From positions 149,708 to 213,707 of the forward strand of contig NZ_LCYG01000042.1 of the NCBI RefSeq assembly GCF_001017175.1: 64,000 bases of DNA, read 5' to 3'. Source of the stretch: Microvirga vignae. Its GTDB lineage: Bacteria > Pseudomonadota > Alphaproteobacteria > Rhizobiales > Beijerinckiaceae. The translations under genes were made by a program, and so were the position numbers. A model generated the notes under the pieces. It did no database searches. It was given only the letters and a program-made list of their open reading frames with translations, and was not told the origin of the DNA. The stretch's first letter is position 1, and the number at the start of each line of letters is the position of its first letter. Shown here piece after piece: positions 56,214 through 62,707 of the stretch.

Positions 56214-57236
56214 TCAGAAGGTCACGATGACCTTGCCAAAGACCTTGCGGCCTTCCAGCCGCTCCAGGCCCTTCTGGAACTCGTCGAGGGGGAACACGGA
56301 GTCAATGACCGGGGTCATGCCCTTGGCCATCTTGTCAAGGGACTGGGCGATGTTCTCGATGCGGCAGCCGAAGGAGCCAAAGATCCGGTATTGCTGCTGG
56401 AAGAGCTGCATCAGGTTCATGGTGGTGGACACGCCCGAGGTCGAGCCGCAGGTGACGAGGCGGCCGCCGCGCTTGAGGCAGAGCAGCGAGCCGTTCCAGG
56501 TCTCCGCGCCCACATGCTCGAACACCACATCGACGCCCTTGCGCTTGGTGAGCTGACGAACCTCGCCCTCGAAGCGTTCCTTCCGGTAATTGATGACGTA
56601 ATCGGCGCCCAGAGCCTTCGCCTTCTCGCCCTTCTCGTCGTCGCCGACCGTGGTATAGACCGTGCAGCCGATGGCTTTGGCCATCTTGATCGCCGCCGTA
56701 CCGATGCCCGAACCACCTGCATGGATCAGGATCGACTCGCCGGGCTCGAGCTTGGCGTTGTCGAAGAGCATGTGCTGGACCGTGCCGAAGCCGATCGGGG
56801 CGCAAGCCGCCTGCTCGAAGGTCACACCCTTCGGCACCGGGATGACGAGACGCTCGGGACGGTTGATCAGCTCGCGGGCAAAGCCGTCGATATGGAAGCC
56901 CATGATGCCGGCGACGTTCTCGCAAAGATTATCGCGACCCTCCCGGCAGGCCTTGCAATGGCCGCAGGTCTCGGCGCCGTACATGGTGACCGGGTCGCCA
57001 ACCTTGAACCGGGTGACGCCCTCGCCCACCGCAGCGATCTCGCCCGAGGCCTCGACACCGACCGCCTGCGGCATCTTGCGCTTGGCAAAGGCCATGCCGC
57101 GGAAGCCCCAGACATCGAGGTAGTTCAACGCCAGCGCCTTGACCCGCACCTGCACCTCGCCCGCGGCGGGCTGCGGTGGGACGTCGATCTCGGTGATGCG
57201 AAGGTCACGATCGCCGAAAAGCTGAAGGGAGCGCAT
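56214..57236 (-). CDS. Zinc-containing MDR dehydrogenase of the acpXL cassette (Adh2XL-like, probable enoyl reductase)
   Basis: 340 residues. Medium-chain dehydrogenase/reductase: LALNYLDVWGFRGM, VGVEASGEIAAVGEGV, four-cysteine structural zinc lobe in CGHCKACREGRDNLCE, ILIHAGGSGIGTAAIKMAK (NADPH site) and DVVFEHVGAETW. MDR enoyl reductases exist (mitochondrial MECR, PKS ER domains), and the cassette otherwise lacks an enoyl reductase, so I infer that role; an alcohol dehydrogenase cannot be excluded. ATG 57236 gives the canonical MRSLQLFGDRDL start; the frame is open further upstream but runs through repeat C. Confidence 0.88.
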   Translation of the reverse strand: MRSLQLFGDRDLRITEIDVPPQPAAGEVQVRVKALALNYLDVWGFRGMAFAKRKMPQAVGVEASGEIAAVGEGVTRFKVGDPVTMYGAETCGHCKACREGRDNLCENVAGIMGFHIDGFARELINRPERLVIPVPKGVTFEQAACAPIGFGTVQHMLFDNAKLEPGESILIHAGGSGIGTAAIKMAKAIGCTVYTTVGDDEKGEKAKALGADYVINYRKERFEGEVRQLTKRKGVDVVFEHVGAETWNGSLLCLKRGGRLVTCGSTSGVSTTMNLMQLFQQQYRIFGSFGCRIENIAQSLDKMAKGMTPVIDSVFPLDEFQKGLERLEGRKVFGKVIVTF

Positions 57237-57257
57237 GCGGTAATTCCTATTCAGCGT

Positions 57258-57334
57258 CATCCCCGGACGTGTTCCGGGGATCCACGTTTTGGATGGATCA
57301 GACATGGATGGCCGGGACAGGCCGACCATGACGG
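57258..57334 (-). repeat. Two-hairpin palindromic intergenic repeat, copy C
   Basis: Nearly the reverse complement of copy A: GCGTCATCCCCGG against CCGGGGATCCACG, then ATGGATGGCCGG against GGCCGACCATGACG. It sits in the 270-base gap between the SDR gene and adh2XL, inside what would otherwise be one transcription unit. The rest of that gap (57335-57506) has no gene-like frame. Confidence 0.75.
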
Positions 57335-57506
57335 GAAACTGTTTCGGCGGCTTAAAGGGCGAGCGGATGAATGGCAAGGTCCAGCCATTCAGGCAGCCGT
57401 CCCGAACCGCGCCCCTTTTCCCTCGCCGCAAGGGAGAGGGAAAAGGGCCATTCCCATTGAACGATCCGGGCTCTGCTGCGCAGCCCCTGGGATGCCGCAT
57501 TGGGCC

Positions 57507-58253
57507 TTACCGATGAACTCCAAGCATCGACGTGAGGCCGCCATCGATGGGCAGCACCGCGCCGGTGATGTAGGCGGCAGGTTCGCTCAGGAGGAAGGAG
57601 GCCAGACCTGCGATCTCCTCCGGCTTCGCGAAGCGCCCGGCAGGGATCTGCTTTTCCATGGTCTCGCGATAGGCCGCGTAGGGAGCCATCATGTCCGTGT
57701 CGATGAAGCCCGGCGCGATCACGTTGACGGTGACGCCGCGCTTGGCTGTCTCGACGGAGAGCGTGCGGCAATAGGAGAGGAGCGCACCCTTGGACGCTGC
57801 GTAGGCAGCATTGCCCGGATTGCCCTGAAGCGCCGCCACCGAGCCGATGGCGACGATGCGGCCCGCCTTGCTACGGATCATGCCGCGCATGAGGGATTTG
57901 GCGATGCGCGTCAGCGACCAGAAGTTCACCTGCATGGCGGCTTCGGCCTTGTCCTGCTGCATCATGGCGGCAAGCGCGTCATAGGGCTGGCCGGCATTGT
58001 GGATGAGCGCGAAAAAGCTTTCGCCCTCCAGCATCTCACAGAAGGATTCGAGCGCCGCCTTGTCGGCGAGGTCGACCTCATGCGCCCTGATGGTGCGACC
58101 GGGATTCGCCTGCATCAGCTCATCGGCCAGAGCCCTCGCTGCATCGCCCGACGAGCGATAGGTGAAATCGACGTCGTGACCCGCAGCCACAAGCGAGCGC
58201 ACGATGGCAGCTCCAACACCTTTGCCGCCACCGGTGACGAGAACGCGCGTCAT
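57507..58253 (-). CDS. SDR ketoreductase of the acpXL cassette (FabG-like)
   Basis: 248 residues. FabG-type reductase: TGGGKGVGAAIVRSL (cofactor loop), VDFTYRSSGDAAR with Arg/Ser after strand 2 suggesting NADPH, LIHNAGQPYDALA, catalytic Ser in IGSVAALQG, YAASKGALL with Tyr and Lys, and NVIAPGFIDTDMM. In context it most likely reduces the 3-ketoacyl-AcpXL made by the ketosynthases. It starts 3 bases after the FabF1XL stop, so the genes are coupled. Confidence 0.92.
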   Translation of the reverse strand: MTRVLVTGGGKGVGAAIVRSLVAAGHDVDFTYRSSGDAARALADELMQANPGRTIRAHEVDLADKAALESFCEMLEGESFFALIHNAGQPYDALAAMMQQDKAEAAMQVNFWSLTRIAKSLMRGMIRSKAGRIVAIGSVAALQGNPGNAAYAASKGALLSYCRTLSVETAKRGVTVNVIAPGFIDTDMMAPYAAYRETMEKQIPAGRFAKPEEIAGLASFLLSEPAAYITGAVLPIDGGLTSMLGVHR

Positions 58254-58256
58254 GTC

Positions 58257-59537
58257 TTACGCCCCCTTGGGCTCGGCCCCGAAGACGAGGCAGGTGTTCT
58301 GGCCGCCGAAGCCGAACGAGTTCGAAAGCACGTATTTCACGTTCCCATCGCGCGCGACATTCGGCACCACATCGAGCGGGATCGCGGGATCGGGCACCTG
58401 ATAATTGATCGTCGGTGGAATGCGGCCCGTCGCAATCGTGAGCAGCGACATCACCGCCTCCACCGCGCCTGCTGCGGTGAGCGTGTGGCCGATCATCGAC
58501 TTGTTCGACGAGATCGGAAGGCTTGCCATGCGCTCGCCGAACACGGCGGTGCAGCTCATGGCCTCCATCTTGTCGTTCTCCGGCGTCGAGGTGCCGTGCG
58601 CGTTGATGTAGTCGATCTCGTCGGGCGCAACGCCGGCATCGTCGAGCGCCTGTCTGATGGCCGCAATCGCGGGTGAGCCATCGGGCGACGAGCGCGTGCG
58701 GTGGAAGTTATCGCCCTTCTCGCCGCAGCCGAGCACGTAGCCGAGGATCGTTGCGCCGCGCGCCATCGCGGCTTCTGCGTTCTCCAGCACGAGGGCGGCA
58801 CCGCCCTCGCCCATCACGAAGCCGTCGCGGTTCTTGGAGAAGGGCTTCGACGCGCCTTCCGGATTCTCGTTCTGCGTCGAGAGAGCCGACAACAGCGAGA
58901 AGCGGATGAGCGACTCCGGGTTCACCGAACCGTCGGTGCCGATGCAGAGCGCCGCATCCGTCTCGCCGCGGCGGATCGCCTCGACGCCGAGCTGGATGGC
59001 GGTGGCGCCCGACGAGCAGGCCGTGGAGAGCGAAATCGGCGAGCCCTTCGTTCCGAACCGGTCGGCGACGCGGTCGGCAACCGTGCCGAAGATGAAGAGA
59101 TCGTGCCACTTCTTGAACTCGCCCGTGGCTGCGGCCTTCAGCAGATCCTTGTAGGTGATCTCACCGGTCTGGCCCGAAGCCTTGGCGAGTGCCTCACGCT
59201 GCGGCCATTCCATCTCGACCGGCGGCACGGCGATGAAGAGCGCGCCGGGAAATTCACTCGATGCGAGGCCCGACTGGCCGATGGCCTCTTCCGCCGCCAG
59301 CATCGCGAGACGCTCGGAGAGCATCGGCGCACAGAAGGGCTCCACATCGATGAAGTCGATGGTGCCCGCGATCGTGGTGCGCAGGCCGTCCGTGGGGAAG
59401 CGGTTGATGCGGTGAATGCCGGACTTTCCCGCCGTCAGCGCGGCCCAGGTGGCATCCTTGCCCTGGCCGAGGGAGGTGACCACGCCCATGCCGGTGACGG
59501 CAACGAGCGGACGGCCCTGTTTGTCGCGAAGCGCCAT
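58257..59537 (-). CDS. fabF1XL: Beta-ketoacyl-ACP synthase with intact catalytic triad
   Basis: 426 residues. FabF-type condensing enzyme extending acyl-AcpXL. Complete active site: Cys174 in LSTACSSGATAIQLG, His314 in NAHGTSTPE, Lys346 and His351 in SSNKSMIGHTLTAAGAVE. The glycine-rich end SNSFGFGGQNTCLVF is also present. Compared with housekeeping FabF it has an unusual VPPVEMEWPQREALAKASGQ stretch. The symbol follows cassette order as in R. leguminosarum. It begins 12 bases after the stop of its degenerate partner. Confidence 0.93.
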   Translation of the reverse strand: MALRDKQGRPLVAVTGMGVVTSLGQGKDATWAALTAGKSGIHRINRFPTDGLRTTIAGTIDFIDVEPFCAPMLSERLAMLAAEEAIGQSGLASSEFPGALFIAVPPVEMEWPQREALAKASGQTGEITYKDLLKAAATGEFKKWHDLFIFGTVADRVADRFGTKGSPISLSTACSSGATAIQLGVEAIRRGETDAALCIGTDGSVNPESLIRFSLLSALSTQNENPEGASKPFSKNRDGFVMGEGGAALVLENAEAAMARGATILGYVLGCGEKGDNFHRTRSSPDGSPAIAAIRQALDDAGVAPDEIDYINAHGTSTPENDKMEAMSCTAVFGERMASLPISSNKSMIGHTLTAAGAVEAVMSLLTIATGRIPPTINYQVPDPAIPLDVVPNVARDGNVKYVLSNSFGFGGQNTCLVFGAEPKGA

Positions 59538-59549
59538 GCCGTTCTCCTC

Positions 59550-60668
59550 TTAAGCCTTGGTGACGCGCATGGCGCCTTCGCCGCGCCAATGGCCGATGGA
59601 CGTGACGAGGGCGTCGCTCGCCTTGCCATTCGCGATGAGGCCTGCTGCCAGCGCGACGCCCGCCGGGGCCTGCGCCTCCATGGTATGGCCGATCACGTCG
59701 CCGCTCGCATGAACCGGAGCGCCCGGAGCGATGTCCTTGAGAGCCGCGAGCTCTTCTTCCGTGATGCCCTTCACGCCTGTCGCGCCGGAAATCACCACGT
59801 CGGGCTTTCCATCGAGCTGCTTGGAAAGGCCATGGAGCGCCTGTTCGACACTGCCCGGCTTACGGCGCGAGCGGCCGGAGGCAACGCCCGAAAGCACGGC
59901 CAGCGGCTCTGCGCCGCGTGCCTGAGCGTGTTCGCGGGATTCGAGCACAAGGAAGCAGGCCGCGGAACCGAGAATCATGCCACCGCCGTCAGCGGGGCGG
60001 CTCAAGACCGGCGCATAGGGCTTCTTCCAGAGAAAGCCACCCATCTCGTAGATCAGCAGCACGTCGGGCCGCTCGGCATTGTAGGCGCCGCCGACAAGGA
60101 AGATGTCGTCCTGGCCCGCCGCAATGCGCTCCTTGGCGATGCGGATCGCATCGACGCCGCTCGATTCCTCGCCCATGAAGGTGCGCGATCCGCCCGTAAC
60201 GCCATGGACGATGGAAATATTGCCCGCGAGCAGATTGGAGAGCTGCGCCAGGAAGAGCGTGGGGCGCAGGTCGCCCATCAGGTGCTCGTTGAGGAACACG
60301 CCCGGGTTCTCGGCACTGCGAAGTCCCGTGAGAATCTGCCCGTCGACCGCATAATCGCGCTCACCGCCGCCGGCCGCCACGATGAGCTGCATACGGTTTT
60401 TGAGCTCCGCATCCTCCTTCGCGCCAGCAGAGTCGAGGGCGAGGCCTGCGGCATAGCAGCCGAGCTTCTGCCAGGCTTCCATCTGCCGCTGGTCGGATTT
60501 CTTCGGAATCTGGCGATCCCATTCGGGCGCCGTGACGGGATGGACCGCGTAAGGCGCGAAGGTCTCGGCATCGGTCTTCGGTGCGCCCGAGAGCGCAGCG
60601 AGATGCACGTCCAGGCCCTCGCCTGTACAGGAGACGATACCAATTCCGGTGATGACGACGTCACGCAT
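59550..60668 (-). CDS. fabF2XL: Beta-ketoacyl-ACP synthase homologue lacking the catalytic cysteine
   Basis: 372 residues, ketosynthase fold: RDVVITGIGIVSCTGEGLD, GMILGSAACFLVLE and VIGHTMEAQAPAGVALAAGL. At the site of the nucleophile, ISIVHGVTGGSRTF reads Val157 where FabF has Cys (ATACTSG). The NAHGTST segment is replaced by ISGATGVKG, and the SNKS lysine is gone; only the last His (GHTMEA) remains. It cannot condense alone by the known mechanism. It resembles chain-length-factor (KS-beta) proteins, and I infer that it pairs with the intact synthase next door. ATG 60668 overlaps the fabZXL stop (TAATG). Confidence 0.88.
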   Translation of the reverse strand: MRDVVITGIGIVSCTGEGLDVHLAALSGAPKTDAETFAPYAVHPVTAPEWDRQIPKKSDQRQMEAWQKLGCYAAGLALDSAGAKEDAELKNRMQLIVAAGGGERDYAVDGQILTGLRSAENPGVFLNEHLMGDLRPTLFLAQLSNLLAGNISIVHGVTGGSRTFMGEESSGVDAIRIAKERIAAGQDDIFLVGGAYNAERPDVLLIYEMGGFLWKKPYAPVLSRPADGGGMILGSAACFLVLESREHAQARGAEPLAVLSGVASGRSRRKPGSVEQALHGLSKQLDGKPDVVISGATGVKGITEEELAALKDIAPGAPVHASGDVIGHTMEAQAPAGVALAAGLIANGKASDALVTSIGHWRGEGAMRVTKA

Positions 60669-61129
60669 TAGACCGTCTCCTCCAACAGGCCAATGCGCTT
60701 GGCTTGCGCGCGCATCTGGCCGTCCATGCCTTCGGGGAAGGGCATGATCCTAAACCTCAGCTCAGCATCGCAGATCGGCTTGCCCCCGGCCAAGATCTTG
60801 GCCTTCGTCACCGCATAGCCCGAGCCTTCGTGCTCCAGCTGCGCCTGGACGGTGAGCACCGTGCCCGGGCCGACGAAGGTGCGGAAGCGCGCCTTGTCCA
60901 CGGCCATGAGGAACGGCATGTGAGTAAAGCCCATGAGCCCCAGCACGAGATAACCGGAGGCCTGGGCCATGGTCTCGGTGAGAAGAACGCCGGGGACGAG
61001 GGGATGGCCCGGGAAATGGCCCTCGAAGACGGGGCTTTCCATGGGAACGGTGGAAGTCATCTCGATCCGCTTGTTCTCGCGGTCGAGCGCCACCACCCGG
61101 TCGATCATTTCAAAATACTCGAGGCGCAT
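60668..61129 (-). CDS. fabZXL: 3-hydroxyacyl-ACP dehydratase, FabZ-like
   Basis: 153 residues, hot-dog fold. Dehydrates 3-hydroxyacyl-AcpXL. The catalytic pair is present: His38 in VFEGHFPGHPLVPGVLL and Glu52 in TETMAQASGYLVLG. MRLEYFEMIDRVVALD is the usual FabZ opening, which fixes ATG 61129; the frame runs open upstream without support. Translationally coupled to the next gene by TAATG. It lies 127 bases downstream of acpXL. Confidence 0.93.
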   Translation of the reverse strand: MRLEYFEMIDRVVALDRENKRIEMTSTVPMESPVFEGHFPGHPLVPGVLLTETMAQASGYLVLGLMGFTHMPFLMAVDKARFRTFVGPGTVLTVQAQLEHEGSGYAVTKAKILAGGKPICDAELRFRIMPFPEGMDGQMRAQAKRIGLLEETV

Positions 61130-61256
61130 CCCGATCCTGGGTCCTATCGCTCCCGGCGGGTGGAACAGGAAAAGGAATCCATGAGGCAGGGCTCTAGAAT
61201 GGATCGCCTCTCCGGACAGGCCTTTGGAACCTGCCCGCCGGGAAGAGTTTTGGATT

Positions 61257-61538
61257 TTAAGCCTGCTTGGCGGCCACGAGCGCGTCGATACGCGCCACGA
61301 GGTTCTTGAGAACAAAGTATTCCTCGGCCGGAGCCTTGCCCTCGTTCACTTCCTGGGTCCACTGCTCGAGGGGCAGCTTGATCCCGAAGGCCTTGTCGAT
61401 GGCAAAGGCGATGTCGAGGAAGGCGAGCGAGTCGATGCCCAGGTCCTCGATGGCATGGCTCTCGGGCGTGATCTGATCGCGCGGGATGTCGGCGGTCTCT
61501 GAAATGATGCCGGCGACGGTCTCGAAGGTGGACGACAT
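61257..61538 (-). CDS. acpXL: Acyl carrier protein AcpXL for very-long-chain lipid A acyl groups
   Basis: 93 residues, longer than housekeeping AcpP. The phosphopantetheine site is Ser37 in [19 protein letters not shown]. The C-terminal [20 protein letters not shown] and [14 protein letters not shown] are diagnostic of AcpXL. It carries the growing 27-hydroxyoctacosanoate-type chain. ATG 61538 gives the canonical [12 protein letters not shown] start. It is the first gene of the minus-strand cassette; its promoter must lie in 61539-61849, shared with the divergent phosphatase gene. Confidence 0.96.
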   Translation of the reverse strand: MSSTFETVAGIISETADIPRDQITPESHAIEDLGIDSLAFLDIAFAIDKAFGIKLPLEQWTQEVNEGKAPAEEYFVLKNLVARIDALVAAKQA

Positions 61539-61849
61539 GACGCCGCTCTCCTGAAATGCTGCTCTCAACGATTCCGCCGCTGCCGGACCGTTAAGGGCCC
61601 AGATCCCAGCCGCTCTTCTCGTCAAGGAGGGTTGTATTGGAACGCCCCCCCTTACACGACGGTGGGCTCAGCGGCAACAGATTGGTTGCATTTCAGGCAT
61701 CTTCAGGGCAGGGCGCGAGGTGGAACCTGCGGCAGGGGTCAAAAGGATGGCTGATTGATTAATCGGCTGCCATGGTCAATAAGGGCCGCCTCACGGTCCA
61801 AAGGACCCTGGTTTTCTCTTTAAAAGCGAACGCTTAAGACTGGATCAAC

Positions 61850-62572
61850 GTGCTCAACAGGTTCCGCAGACCTGCCGTTCGCCGTGCCCGACGCATGGCC
61901 CGCATCGCCCGGTGGAACAGACCCATCGAGGGCACTTTCGGCCGTCTGCGCGCCTGGATCAACATGTTGCTCATCGATCATGGCGTGCTCCGCCTGATCT
62001 ATCTGAACAAGCACAGGGTTTCGGAGCAGGTGTGGCGCACGGCCCAGCCCGCGCCGCACCAGATCGAGTTGCTCGCCAAGGAAGGTGTGCGCACCATCAT
62101 CAACCTGCGCGGCGGGCGCGAGCACGGCTCCTGGCAGCTCCAGAAGGAGACCTGCGACCGGCTTGGCATCGAGCTGGTCGAGTTCGTCGTCCGCTCCCGC
62201 GGCGCACCGGACCGCAAAACCCTGCTCAGTGCCAAGGACTTCTTCGACAGCGTGGAATATCCGGCGGTGATGCACTGCAAGTCCGGCGCGGACCGGGCCG
62301 GATTCATGGCGGCGCTCTATCTCATCCTGCAAGAGGGCCGGAGCGTGGACGAGGCCCAGAGCCAACTCCACGTCCGCTACGGCCATTTCCGCTTCTCGAA
62401 GACCGGCATCCTCGATGCCTTCTTCGACATGTACCGCCGTGAGGGCGAGGCCAAGGGCATGTCCTTTCTGACCTGGCTCGAAACCTCTTACGACGCCAAG
62501 GCCCTGGAACAGGAATTCCGACCCGGCTTCTGGTCGACCCTCCTGGTCGACCTGATCATGCGGCGGGAGTAG
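61850..62572 (+). CDS. Cysteine-based (CX5R) tyrosine/dual-specificity phosphatase-like protein
   Basis: 240 residues. The phosphatase loop is VMHCKSGADRAGFMAALY (Cys143, Arg149) with the preceding WRTAQPAPHQIELLAKEGVR and TIINLRGGRE typical of the DSP-like branch found in many alphaproteobacteria. The N-terminus is strongly basic and amphipathic (RRPAVRRARRMARIARW), which suggests membrane contact. Starts considered: GTG 61850 or ATG 61895. Lipid phosphatases share this fold, and its divergent position to acpXL makes a lipid or lipid A substrate possible, but that is inference. Confidence 0.88.
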   Translation: MLNRFRRPAVRRARRMARIARWNRPIEGTFGRLRAWINMLLIDHGVLRLIYLNKHRVSEQVWRTAQPAPHQIELLAKEGVRTIINLRGGREHGSWQLQKETCDRLGIELVEFVVRSRGAPDRKTLLSAKDFFDSVEYPAVMHCKSGADRAGFMAALYLILQEGRSVDEAQSQLHVRYGHFRFSKTGILDAFFDMYRREGEAKGMSFLTWLETSYDAKALEQEFRPGFWSTLLVDLIMRRE

Positions 62573-62582
62573 CCATCTCACT

Positions 62583-62675
62583 CGGCGTCATCACCGGCCT
62601 TGTGCCGGTGATCCCAATCCATCAAGCGCCGCGCTCTTCTTACCGGGATGGCCGGGACAAGCCTGGCCATGACCG
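62583..62675 (-). repeat. Two-hairpin palindromic intergenic repeat, copy D
   Basis: Same orientation as copy C: GCGTCATCACCGG against CCGGTGATCC, a 30-base spacer, then ATGGCCGG against CTGGCCATGACC. It occupies almost the whole gap between the convergent phosphatase and MsbA-like genes. The left hairpin carries compensatory changes (CACCGG/CCGGTG versus CCCCGG/CCGGGG), which supports selection for structure. Confidence 0.75.
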
Positions 62676-62707
62676 ACATGGGTTGCTTCTGGGCGAACTG
62701 CCGAAGA

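Noticed and set aside
55914..58676. 920-codon open frame antisense to the lipid A cassette
   Set aside because: It spans four well-supported genes on the other strand, and its composition is typical of mirror frames in high-GC DNA.
58701..60671. 656-codon open frame antisense to both ketosynthase genes
   Set aside because: Same GC-mirror effect. No family motif, while the opposite strand encodes clear FabF-type proteins.
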